Shown here piece by piece: positions 30,765 through 43,380 of a stretch of DNA of 64,000 nt; position 1 is the first letter of the stretch, and every line of letters starts with the position of its first letter. The position numbers and the translations under genes were made by a program. The notes below the pieces were generated by a model. That model was given only the letters and a program-made list of their open reading frames with translations. It had not been told where the DNA came from and ran no database searches. This DNA is from Linepithema humile (taxonomy: Eukaryota; Arthropoda; Insecta; Hymenoptera; Formicidae): positions 38,160,931-38,224,930 of the forward strand of contig NC_090128.1 of assembly GCF_040581485.1 (NCBI RefSeq), written 5' to 3'.

Positions 30765-31383
30765 ACATCACTCACTTCATTATTTTGTCCATACTTTGTT
30801 CAAAGTTTATCTTTTTCCTTCCAATGTAGAACACCTGAAAATTAATAATATGTAGTAAAACTTCTGTAATAAAAAGGATTATGTGTGAATATAAATAAAC
30901 TTATCTGCGATCATGTATCCTAGTACCAATAGGCCGAGATTCACTTCTTCACGATAAACTTCTGTCTCTTTCTCTGAAAAAAATTAATTTAATAAAAATT
31001 TTAAAAACTTAATGAAATGTAGCACGCAATTTTCAAGTGTATAATATATTAAATCTTACCTTACTCCGGTGATGCAAACTAGAAACCGCTGACACCAAGG
31101 CATCGCGACAGGGAAAGCACGCACGCAAGCAAAAATCGTCTACGTCACGTGTCCGTGTGTGCTTAGCCGTCGGTTACCGTCACACGGACGCGTACGTAGG
31201 CGATTTATTAACCTAACTTGTCACATTGCTTTACTTCACTCCAGCTGCTTTCACACAGCCATAACAGCGTTGCCGGATGTCACAGTCATGATGTAAAAAT
31301 ATATAGAGTCGGAACACGCCGACTCGATATGCCTTGACACTCGTGCAACTTCATATGTCAAGGCATTTGTGTGACCTGGTGTA

Positions 31384-33480
31384 CATTTGTGTACAAACAA
31401 TGTACAATCCGAATATATAAATGTTTTTACGATTTGCGTTAGAGGGGGGGCCAACTATATAGACCTGTAAAACAATAGTGCAATGTAAAGATCGATATTG
31501 CCATGAAACGATAAGAGCACTTTTAAGCTCGTTTTCTCTCTGGTGCTGCACAAGATAGCGTTACTATGTAGTTTCACATCAAACGCAGACATACATACTG
31601 ATATACATTATGCGATACAAAATTCTACTTATAATATAAATTATTTTATTTTTTCATTTATATTTACTATATTTCATTGCGCTTACATTACATTATATGC
31701 ATATTAAGCAATAAAAAACTCTTAAAAAATATTTTTTTAAATTATAACGCAAATTTCAGACAAAATTATTGCAAATATATATTATTGTAAGCATTTGAAT
31801 AACATCTCATTTTTTTACAATTAAATATTTTTTAAATTATATTCAAACGGACCGACTTCAAGTTATCACATAACATTTACATCATAATCAACAGTTAAGT
31901 CTAGTTAACAATTAATAATAAATATAATTCTAATTTATTGATGTCTATATTTTATCTATATTTTATAAAATGGCTTTCAAGTCGAATCACTTGCATTTTG
32001 TTCGTAGTCTTCTATATGAAAGCAGTCAAATGTTGCGCCAAGAATATCGTGAATAGAAAATAGATTGAGACTTTTTTTTCGAACAGAAAACACGTGTAAA
32101 GTTCTCAAAAGAATTAAAGCTCTATTATTATCGTTATTGTCGACTCGAAATCCCAATTAAGCGACAAATATTCTCCGAGTTCCTTCTCGTGGGTAAAGAA
32201 TTTCCAAGGAATTCGCGGCAGTTGCGGCTAGGTGGTCGTCATTAATCCTCGCGCGTACGCGGTGACAACCGCCGAATTAGTCGAGCAATCTGTCAAAAAG
32301 CGCATTTCCGTGGGTAGGCGTGCATTATATCCGCTGTCTTGGCGGAACACATGGCGCGGCGCTTGCAGGACACGCGCATGCACGCATCTCTGGCACGAGA
32401 TGAAAGAGAGATATATGTGTATGTGTTCATCAGAGAACATTGTAGTTTAATTCTCGTGTAATATCAAAATCGGAAATAAAGATTTGATTACAAGAGCTCT
32501 ATTGAAAAATAATAATAATTAAGATTTAAAATAAAAAACGATTTTTTAAATAATATTTTATTTAAAAATGAGCTAATAAATATTTTACTATTGTAAAAAC
32601 AGAACGAAACTTATTTTATCTGACTCGCAAATTAATCCGTAAAGTATCAAAGTAACATATATTACTTGATTATTGTAACACATAATATTATTGTAATTTC
32701 TCTTTCGCTTTGTCGCTCTGCTTTTAATCCTGCGCACAAAAATTCAACTCACGCCGCGATGCACGCTCCATAATATATTGCGAAAACGTTGCAAGCTCGC
32801 TGTATTATCCGGACTTCTCAGGGTATATGAACGGATGTTCGCACGTGCAAGAAACGGCCCGCGGCTCTCGTTGCGTTCTATTCGCGCTCGGTGTCGTTAA
32901 ATTTTTTGCAATTCGGACTCGGCGATTCGTATCGCGCGCACTTTGGGAACGTGCCACGCGGAAATTTCCTTGACAAAACATTTCGCGGAGGGAAAACTAT
33001 AGATACTATTCACGGCGTTGTTGAAGTTTCCAATGGTTTCCCATTTCATCGTTTCTTCAGAAAGAAAAACGATCCATAAAAGAAATTTTATGAAAAAAGA
33101 TCCTTTAACTTTGCGAGCGCGCAAGGATGATATATGCATGACAATATTTTTTATAGATATGAATAATAATATAGCTTTTTTAAATTATTTTTTATAGATA
33201 TGTTACCTTTGAAGGATTCAATGACAAAATATCAATATTCAACTCGCTTTTCGAAAAGTTCAAGGGACTGATCTTAAATTAAATTTTCTTAATTTTAAGA
33301 ATTAGTCTTCTCACTTATGTCTCTTTGATTGGAAAGAAAATTAACTCTCATTGTAACATCAAATTTTCAGTTTTTCCCCAAATTTTCTAGACCTGCAGGG
33401 GAAATTTTTTGCGGAGATCTCTCGTTACAATTTTCCCGGGAATCGCGCTGCTTAGAGTACTGGCGTTTTCAACCCTGGAC
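31384..33480. other. Host DNA without a supportable gene
   Basis: This is the flank of the giant element. AT-rich DNA to 32.1 kb is followed by CpG-rich patches (32190-32450 and 32740-33130). The short frames on both strands in these patches match no known family. I see no repeat or TIR. Confidence 0.4.
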
Positions 33481-33513
33481 ATGCATATGCCGCTATGGAG
33501 AAAGGGTAGGAGA

Positions 33514-33865
33514 AGGGGGGGGAGGAGGAGGAGGAGGAGGAAGGACGGCACTCGTAATACATACGTGCATCGTGCGTGCAATGGCCCGTAAAAGCTGACT
33601 GGCTGCACGGCACCCGAGAGAAGAGGGATGCAGCCACGCCAGCTATGTTAATTAAACGCATTTCTAGCCCCCGCATAGGAAATCGTAGAAAAAAAACAAA
33701 AGGGCCGTGAGAGAAAGAAGAAGAAGAAGAAGAAGAAGAAGAAGAAACAGGGAGGAGATGGCAGCAGAAGGAGGAAGCGAAGAGAGAAAGAGAGAGAGAA
33801 GAGTGCCGGACTAATAACACGTCCCGTACGACGAACGCACGCCACACGCCCGTCTCTTCTTCAGC

Positions 33866-33896
<31 letters not shown>

Positions 33897-34270
33897 GCCT
33901 CTTCTTCGGCCTCCCTCTCGCTCCCGCGCGGCGCGCCGGGGCCGTCTTTTTGCCGCGGGGAGAATCGAGCGACGCTCGAAAGAATCGAGAGCGCGGACCC
34001 GACGGACGGACGGGCGACGAGAGCGTCTGAGAGACTTTGTAGGAACTGGAGTGAAGGCAAATTGGAGTATTAATTATCCCGGGCGAGTGTGTATGGGAGT
34101 CGATTTGCTCTCACTCTCGCGCGACGGACAGAGATTGCGTCTTGACGTTTTCAAAGGGTTGAAGCTCGGCTACGGCTTCCTTCGTTCTCAGCTGGGAGGA
34201 GTCTTCTGGCAGGACGGCCGCGATCTCATCCGCACGACGACGATGACGACGATGACGACGACGAGCGAGC
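33514..34270. repeat. Cluster of purine/pyrimidine and trinucleotide repeats
   Basis: It includes (GGA)n at 33521-33542, (GAA)n at 33717-33746, (TTC)n at 33867-33896 and ACG/ATG triplets at 34232-34265. The GAA and TTC runs are complementary and about 120 bp apart, so the strand can fold. The 202-codon minus-strand frame over this area is Ser/Glu low complexity and not a gene. Confidence 0.8.
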
Positions 34271-34449
34271 GAGATAATCGCAGTGGCCGGTAGGTAGACA
34301 GGGAGCCGGTAGACGCGAACTGGAAAAGCATTAGCCGCATTTCTAGCGAGATGCCGGCCTTTCCTCCGCCGTAAAGAGAAGTGTGTTAATTGCGCTTGAT
34401 AATTGCCGAGCAACGGGGCGGCTCGCTCACTACGTGTGTGGGGTATGTA

Positions 34450-37400
34450 AACCCTGATCGAAATTAGCAGGTGCTCTTAAAGCAATGTGAGTGAGAGACG
34501 TGGAATGTGTCGTACATTCATTACTAGATACATATTAGAATAATATACAGTTGCACGTAGCGTCGTAGAAAGTAAAGACAGATATTTTCACATAAAAATG
34601 ATCGCTGGTCGTTTGTTCTTAACTTCGAGGGTTGTTGTCACCTTTTTTGCATGCGACTCCGCGCGAGAGATTCCTTGTCCTTTGTCCCGAGTGAAGCTCG
34701 ATGCTCGACAAGGATGACCGTCTGAATCATCAATTTATTATAACGAGCTCGCGTAGACATTTGTCAGAATATTACGCCGCGCTGTGGTCGTCGACGATGC
34801 GCCGCGGCAGTAATAATTCTCGATGCGCCGACGACCGGAGGGCAGAGCGCGGGGACGCGCTCGCAGTAACGGCCTCGTTCGTTCGTTCGCCGCGAAACAA
34901 GTTTTTCGGTAATTTTGCCGACCGACCAGCCGACCGTTCGCTTGTTGTCCGTCTTTGCGCGTTGTTCTGACAGCGTCCCGTTGCGGATAATCACTTCCTG
35001 AGCCTAATGGCTTATAGTAGAAAAAAGAGCGTCCGAAAAACTCGTCGATTGTGCTCGAGAAATTAATCAATATCGCCACGGATTGTAAATACGCCGCGAT
35101 TTGTCAGCACTCGAGAATACATTGGTTGTCGTCGTACTTGGACCATTTTCCGATGGATAATAAAAAGATGAATGCTTCTTTTTGCGTTCTGTTAAAATTA
35201 AATATCTGTTTTTAGAGAGAATTAATTCTCAAAATTGTTTTGACATTAAACTCACAGTAGTTTTAGGATTAAAGTTTTGCTGTGATGCTTATTGAATCTA
35301 TCTTAATACGGCATCTTTTGTGTTTAACATCAAATTACAAAACTTTGTGCCTTTAACATCTAGATCGCTAAACTTTTTATTTTTAACATTAGGGATTTAA
35401 TAGTGAAACTTCCACTAATGACACTCGTCGATCTTTTATATCACTTCAACAACAATGCCGGCCTCTTTTTGTATCAAAGAGTTGCATTAATAATCTCAAC
35501 TACCGGAGCTCTACAAAAACCGTGCCGAGAATGGCTCGAAAGGGCGGTCGGAATCGCGCCGTCGACAAATTAGCCAGCGAAGGGCTGTCAGTCGGTCATA
35601 GGGGGTACCGGAGGGTCGCAGAACGTCGTCGTTTCAGGGAAACGCACGTGGATCGGGAGGGCCGAGAAAGGAAGCGACAGAGTGCATATGTCCGACAAGA
35701 GCACTTAATCATCCGGGGAATTTTTCCGTCGACAACTGATTACCCGCGCTTGAACCGAATGGCTGATTAACACGTTTTAACATGACCTCCCTTCCCCTTC
35801 GTGAAAACGATATAGTCGCGTTGGAAGCCATCACTTCCGTAACGAGTGACGTTATTTTTACCGCAAGCGTATATTGGTGATGAAGTCATAATAATTGTCC
35901 GTTATATTTTTCGATAAGAAATAAAAACTTTTTTAAGTAAAAAAGAATTTTACAAGAATTTTACATTAACACAAAAATTTAATATTGATTTAATCAATAA
36001 ATCGTTGCAATTGTTCTTTTAATATAAATAAGTACTGATAATTTGAAAAGAGAAAACTAGAAAGTACTTAAATAACAAAGCATGTATATTCTAAAATATA
36101 CATAATTTTTAACTTTAATCTAATATAACATCTATCTTTGAAAATAAAAACTTATTTTAATAGTTAAATTGAAGAAAAGTCCCGTTTTATTTTTTTACAA
36201 CGATTTAATATATGATAACACAGTGATAATATTACCACGCGTGGCTTTTGTAATTTTTGTCACCCTTTATAGCGGACGATCTTATTACGGATGCTATTAA
36301 ATTTCACGCAATTATAAATAATAAATTACGATATATCGACGCTCGTTGATAGATGAGGATTCGACAAAACGATATATTACAATCAACGTATATTTATTAT
36401 TCTATAATTAACCGGAAATTGTCATTACGTTATTAACTAAATAATAATGTATTGCGCGACAAATGAATGAAGTGAAATTAACGACGATATGATGTGTTAT
36501 CATAATAATTATTATTATTATTTCATTATATTTTCTATTTTCTTTTTCCATCGTACAACCGGAAGCCCGATAAACACCAATAACGACTCACTGACGGATT
36601 TCATTCACGCGATGCGTTGTGTCTGCCGTAACTTGTTTTGAAGTTTGAGAATCGTTAACGCGCGGCTACGGTGAAATGATAAATCTTCCGTATATACATA
36701 CGGAAACTTCGTGCGCAGAATTTCCGGCGAAAATTTATTCCCTTCGTTATCACGAAGTCTCGCGGCGGCCTTGAACGACAATATCACATATCTTTTCACA
36801 CAAGGCACTAATAAAAATGCCAGTGTCCACGTGACCGAAGAATAATAATTCCGCCGAAAAACGGAGAGAAAGGAGAAAACATTTTAACTTAATAACTAGA
36901 ATTTAAAATTATCGATTTCTTAACATTAAAAATAATATTATTTATTGTTACCTCTAAATTTTTCCCTAATTTTTGCCCTAATCTTTTCCTGACATCAAAG
37001 GAATTTATTTTAACAATTTTATCAATAATGCTTGTGATACTCAGCAAGAAACAGTAACTTCTTATAATAAAAGATAATTTATTCACGAATAAAATTTCAT
37101 AAAAATACGATATTCTCATTTAACTTGATTCTTGTGTATTTAAAATTATTATTTAGATATGGTATAAGTTCGTGTTTGACAGTTCCTGAAGTTAAGGAAA
37201 ATATTATTCCTACATCTATAACAATTTTAATATTCCAGTTAAGTGATAATTTTGTAAAAACAAACGTTACTTGTGCTCAATAATTAATATCCTCCTTTGT
37301 CAACAATTATAGCGTATCATGCGTATTATGTTGTCAATGGTTTACTCTTTGATTTGAAAGCAGAAGCAGAAGAATATTGTCCTTTTGTCGGCACGACGAA

Positions 37401-40400
37401 ATTTTCTCACGGTGTTTGTGTCGAGAGAGATAATTAAAGCGTGTCTTTGAGAACGGGCACGAGAAATGCGGAATTCGCGGTGCACGTGATTTTCGCGAAA
37501 TAATTTTGCGGTCAGCCTAGTCGCGATCTTTGAGATTCTAATGCGCTTCGAGTCTTTTCTTTCATTTTACTACACGTTTACCGCAAAGTCCAAAGAGATC
37601 CTGCGTATTACTTTACGTAACACTTCGGCGAAGATAATTGCTTATTGCTTCTTACGCACATACACACAATCAAACATTAATAATAGGATACAAAAATTCT
37701 TTGTAAAACTACGTTAAAAACATAATTTCAAAAAATAATAAGTAAAAAAAGTGAAAAAAATTTTTAAATATTAATCAACAAAAGTATTAATAATAAAAAT
37801 AAACATGTAATAATAATAGTAATAATAATAACGATGGAATAAAATGCTAATTATAAAACAGAAAAGATAAATGAAGCAAAATCTTATTTATTAGAATTGC
37901 GAAATTTAGAAAAGCAATGCACGTGCAAAGTGATTAAAAATTATAATCACAAAATTGAAAAAATAAAGTTTTAGTCTAAAATATTTTATTTTTAAAATTT
38001 CTACAAGAAAATTTATAATTTGTTTCAGAATATTTTTCGATATCGATAAACTGCAAAGCTTCACTGTTTGCAACTATTCTTTTCTTTCAATCATTTTATG
38101 ATTTCATCGCTCGTCTTCAATCTGATTGAATTTTCTTGATTTGAATCATCTGGAACGATTAAAACATTGTCGCATACTGATAAACGACTTTTTCTCGAAA
38201 CATAACATTATCGATGAAAGAAACTTGTTATTAAAGTAACTTTAATAGAATTATAATTAGCCCGTAGTGTATAGTATTAGACATGGTGATAATTATAGGT
38301 TGAATCGCATGATTAATCGGCTGCAAGTGCAATAATTCATTGTACTACCACTTCTATTACTTTAGTATTAACATCTTCTTTATTGAATCAGTATAGTCAG
38401 TGAAATTGAGATAATTGAATATTTTTGCTTTTTAAATTTAAAAACAGCACAGTTCATTGAAAACATCAAATAAATAGAATTATTATTTTTTTATACGCAT
38501 AACATATTATCAAGTTATCTTTATGATCGAGAAATTTTATTAATTTCTACGAAAAAGAGAAAGAGAGAGGAGGGGGGGGGAGAGAGAATAAACTATTACT
38601 TTATATTTCAAAGTCTTCAATTTTATTTCTTTGAGTGATTATGAATGTGTTAACCTGACTTCTCGATTATTATAAAAGTTTTTTATGAATATCACATGTA
38701 GCGCACCTGCATAAGATTGTATCTATGTATATAAAAAATGCTGTTTAACAGTTGCTTATATATTAGTGAGATAGAAAGAACTTTTTCCCAAAGTAACTAT
38801 ATATTTGTTTCAAACCTCGTTCAATTTTCGTCTTTTCTTTCGCCCTATAAACACCCACAAGTTATGAAACAATTTCGCGAGGCTTTCTTCGGAATTTTCG
38901 CGAAACGCGGGCTTGAATCCCGTCGTCGCCGGGAAAGCTTCCACCCTCTCTTTTCCTCACTCTCTCTCTCTCTTTCTCTCTTTCTCCGCACATTGCGCAC
39001 GCGAGGACAATTTTAAATATTCCCGTAAAATATCCTTCCGACATTTCGCCCTGATTAAATTCCGTATTCCACGCGCGCGGGCGTAGAGCGGTCTAAAAAA
39101 AATGAGAAGGGGAAAAAAACGAGAGGTCCCCAGGACCTCAATCTCCCTCAAATCCGTACAAAGAGAGCGCAGAGAGGCAGAGCCCGTCGCGCAAATGGCG
39201 ACTCCGAATTCCCGCGCGCGCTCTCTCAAAGAAAATATATTTATAAAATTCATGCCTGTCGACGGTCCGCGCGCGCCCTGGTTAATCGGTTTTCCGAGAA
39301 CGTTGATCAATTTCGCCTCGAAAGAAGGCGAGAGATAGAGGAGCGAAAGAGAGAAAGAAACGCTTTCTCGCCCTCTCGGCAAGCGAGAGAGCCCACCTCT
39401 TTCCACCTTCGGCCTCTTCATCACCGCCCACCCTTTTTTCCTCCTTCTGCCACCCTCTATCTGTCGTTCTTCTCCACCCACCCCGGCACACTCCGCCTCT
39501 CTTCTTTTTTTTTTTTTTTTTTAGTTGCCGAAAAAATGCGCCCTTCGGGCAAAACTATCGTAGCTTCCGTCGTTCAAAGACGCCGTCTCTTTTTCTTTGT
39601 TTCCCTCCTCCTTCTTTCTTTCTCGTTTTTATTCTAATTTTCTTCCACTTTTTTCTCCCACTTCCTCACTGCTAGTAATTCCATTCCTTCAGCCGAAGAC
39701 ACGTGAAGCAAAGCGAAGTTTGTCTATGCCCGAAAACTCCGTCTTTCCTCCGCGTGTTACACGCGTATGTGAGTAAACAAACGCACACCCAGTGGATTCA
39801 AGTGGCGCGTAGATTCTCTTCTCTTCTTTCCCATTTCTCTCCCCCCCCCCCTGTCTCTCTTCAGTCTGTTACATAGAAAAATAAGTACACGGAGCCACCT
39901 AGGCACCCAGAAGAGATGCCCTGCGCTCTTCTAGGCGCGCTCCGGCATCTTTCGCCGCGTGTCTCTCCGGTCCTCACTTTTCCCTCTATCTGCCATCCTC
40001 TACCTCCTACCCTCTTACGCCGTCCTCCTCTCGCTCTCGAACGCGCGCGCGGGCATACCCGACGTGTCTGCGTGCACGTACATTAGGTACCTGCGCGCGT
40101 ATATATGGGTACCTATCTATAGGTACCAAATGGTAAATGAGAGGGTAGACGCGAGGTTCGGACGCCCGCAGCTAGCGGCGACCCAAAGCTTCGTCTACCG
40201 CGGGGCTGTATGTGCCACCACATGTACCGGGTGGCCGAGAAGTATCGGCAATTTTTTTTCGGCTATGAGATATGATAGAGCAGCGTCGAGATGGGGTGAC
40301 CATTGGTGCTGCGCAGTTACGACAAGGCCGAAACGGTCTGAACAAGAGACCCGCGAGTTCGGCAATTCAGCGAATCACATGCGACAACAACAATAATGTT

Positions 40401-43320
40401 GCAACGAAATTGAGTTGTTCGATGTGACTGAACAACCATCCCGATGTGTGTTAATGACGTGTAATCAAAATGTTTTTACGTCGTGTATAAAATTGAAAGA
40501 TACATGTAGGATTGATTTGTTTATACATTAGAAAAGGGGTGCAGGATAATGGTATGGAAGAAGAAAATTCAAAATTAACATGTCGAATAGTAACAGAAGG
40601 AAGAAAAATAAGAATTAACTACTAAACATAAGCATGCGTGTGCAAAAATATTATATACTTCAAAATCATTATTGCCCAAGTTTTTATTTTAAAAATATTT
40701 CATACTTATTTAGAAAAATTATTAATATCTTTCCCGAGCAACTGTATGTCAGATTTTTCTCAAATTCTCATATGATTATAATTGATATCTGTTTTAAAAT
40801 TATACAAATGCACACAAATACAAACTTGTACGAAGTTTCAGTGATCGATGTCAAAAGCACTAACATTATTAAATACACTAACGTGTTTGTCAAATTATAT
40901 TCATCATTGCTTACGTTATTAGCAAAGTTACATCAATTGAATATAAAATTTATAAAACTCTTTGATTCATCTTTTGCGTAATCATATAATTTATCGCTTC
41001 GCGATATCCGAATACATCGCTGCATCCGCAAGACCCAGTTACAGCTACAAAATTTCGTAGAAAATCCTGGCATCCGGTCATCGCACGAAACGCGGTCGCG
41101 CGGTTATGAAATCGTTAAGCCACAATGCCGATATTGAAGCAACTATTTGCAGTATTTACCGTGCGATGCAGAGCGGATGCACCCAATACAACAGGACATA
41201 CACGCGTGCGTTCCGCGTGCGCAAATTGGCAATCGGCGCGCGCGAGCTCTCTCGCGAAAGCCTATGTTAAAACAAACAAATACACGGGAGAAAAAGAGAC
41301 AGGGACAGCGGAATGAAAGGCGAGCAATTTTCGCGAAATCGCAAACGACTCGCGCGCGCGGCCAGAGATGAAAAATTTTCTATATCGCCAACTATTATCG
41401 TCGCTTTAGCCGCATTCACAGCCGACGCGCGTTTTCAATCGCGCCGCCGGCCCGTTGAGTGCATTTTGTTCACAATTCCGCGACGGGACTGGGGGCGAAA
41501 AGTGCATCGAGGGCACAGGGGAGCAGGGGGAGCGTAGAGAGATAGAAAAATTGTTACGGTCCGCGCGAAATTTCATATTTTCCCGCTGTACGATGGGTGA
41601 TAATTCAGAGGCGTACCGAGAGGCGCATCGCGCGATAACGCGTACGCGATAACTCGAGGAAAATGGGGTAGAAACTGCGTTCCCGAAAAAAAGGCTCGGC
41701 CGCCCGTACGCGTATACGGGGTGAGACCCCGAAAATCGCACACCGGGGGACGCGGCGATGTAATTAAATGCGTCCGAGCGGGCCGCGGGCGTAATCGAAC
41801 GGCCGTCCTGGGAGTCCGTATTACATAAAATGATTCATTTGTATTTATATTCGCTTTCGGCGTATATATTTTCCTTAAAAGGGCTCTCATTACGATTTCG
41901 ATTAAGTTTGCGGGGCGATAATCGGCGGCAGGTCCGCGAAACAAGTTTAATCGCTTTCCGTTACTATGTACGAAATCGCTGACTTCATTTAATTTGCGTG
42001 GCTTGGTATAATAAGCAACAAAGTAATCATATTAAAAGAATACTATTTGTTTATATTTACTTTGACGTAAAAAAATTATTTATAATACAAATTTTGTATA
42101 ACTATATACGAAAGTAAGTAAATGAGTAAAGGGATATTTGAAGAATCAAACTCTTTTTATAGATTCGCCGAAATATTAAGATTTTTATAGTTTCTCTCAT
42201 TTAATGCGAAAAGAAATTTTATTCTTTGCGGAAAACGTAAAAAAGCGCAATATTTTAGTTAAAGAATTTATTATTTCTCAGTTTTTAAATATAATTTAAC
42301 ACTCACATACAACTACATTTCGTTCTATACATCTTAAAAATCGGTGCGTTTATTCTCAAAAAATTATTATATTCTAAAGAGAAGTCCGTGAAAAATGAGA
42401 AAAAAATACTTTTATTTTTCCCCTTTTTCCTTCTTCCTTTTTATGTATCATTATTTTCTGTCCGGAATTGGCTTCCAGTTTGTATTGCCTAAGAAATTCT
42501 GAAAAGATATTTTCATCACAGCGCTCCGGTGTTAGCGTCGCCGCGGCGACGGCGGCGGCATTCTCGTTTCGCAGAGGGCAATCTTCGCGAGAAGCCGTAC
42601 ACATTCGGCCGGTGGAAACCCCGGAAAATCCGGCGCGAGAAATCTCGCTGTCGCCATTCCGCACGCACGTGCGACTCCGGGCTTTGCGCCCTGTGTAACA
42701 AATGGGGCCGTAGCCGAAGCTGTAAGGCGCAATCTGGCCGACCGATCTTTCGCGCGCTGCGGGATCAGAGCCCGGTGATTCGAATTGATTAACTTCCTCT
42801 CTTTTCCCTTCCCCTTGCCTCACGTTCTCCCCTTTTTCTCTCCTTCTCGGTGGAACAATAGTTCCCGTTCGCGCGAAGCACCACCGTTTCCACGCGCGAA
42901 TCGTAATTCCTCCACGCGGGACGATTCGATTTGCATTTCGATACTCGGTTGCGGAGATAAAAAGCGACAGACGGACCGCCGCTGCTCGTTCGTCGTTTAG
43001 TTTTGCCGCGGCCGGTGTGCAATCTCCGTGCCATCGCGTTCGTTAAATAAATGAAGATTGCGTCCGTGCGAGTCGCTGGTATTAAATTATGACGGAGCGG
43101 AATGGATTCCGTTGCGGCAACCATAAACCGAAAAACTTTTTGGCCGCTGTCTCTTTGATTCCGGGATATTTGCCGGATTCTTTATGAAATTAAGAGCTAA
43201 TCAATTATTTTGTGGAATAGCATGAATAAGAAGAAATCTTTTTTTTTTTAATATCAAAACTACCGTATTGCATATATTACAAATTTAACTCAGTCAATTC
43301 CAGAGTCTGAATAAATGCAT
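34450..43320. other. Host DNA without a supportable gene
   Basis: CpG-rich patches (34.6-35.1, 35.5-35.8, 38.9-39.5, 39.9-40.4, 41.1-41.9 and 42.5-43.1 kb) alternate with AT-rich DNA. There is a poly-T run at 39505-39522, a G run near 38570 and a C run near 39841. Frames in the patches often overlap on both strands, as expected of GC-rich noncoding DNA. Confidence 0.4.
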
Positions 43321-43324
43321 CCAC

Positions 43325-43378
<54 letters not shown>
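43325..43378. repeat. (TTA)n microsatellite
   Basis: About 18 uninterrupted TTA/ATT units. Confidence 0.95.

Positions 43379-43379
<1 letters not shown>

Positions 43380-43380
<1 letters not shown>

Larger units (their letters stand above)
24511..31381. mobile_element. Giant palindromic Tc1/mariner-like element (6.9 kb) with ~2-kb TIRs and two convergent transposase genes
   Basis: The sequence from CACCAGGTCACACAAATGCC at 24511 is repeated as its complement ending at 31381. TA lies directly outside both ends (24509-24510 and 31382-31383) and the homology stops there. The outer arms (about 24511-26590 and 29300-31381) look essentially identical: a 67-codon frame in each is identical throughout. 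The inner part holds a DD35E transposase on each strand, tail to tail, around an unpaired centre (about 27820-28140). TA flanks, terminal inverted repeats and a Tc1-type transposase together support one transposition unit. TIRs of this length are unusual for the superfamily. Confidence 0.7.

Noticed and set aside
24421..31470. G-run followed by an AACTAT motif in the same orientation on both flanks of the giant element, considered as a long target duplication
   Set aside because: The similarity is short and imperfect and lies about 60-90 bp outside the TA borders, so the TA duplication explains the boundaries better.
33452..34060. 202-codon minus-strand ORF
   Set aside because: It consists of Ser and Glu runs translated from GAA/TTC and GGA repeats.
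38957..39481. 174-codon minus-strand ORF
   Set aside because: It is purine/pyrimidine-rich low complexity with overlapping frames on the other strand and has no domain pattern.
40080..40130. Three GGTACC sites within 50 bp
   Set aside because: The short palindromes lie in simple-composition DNA with no further structure, so they are likely chance.
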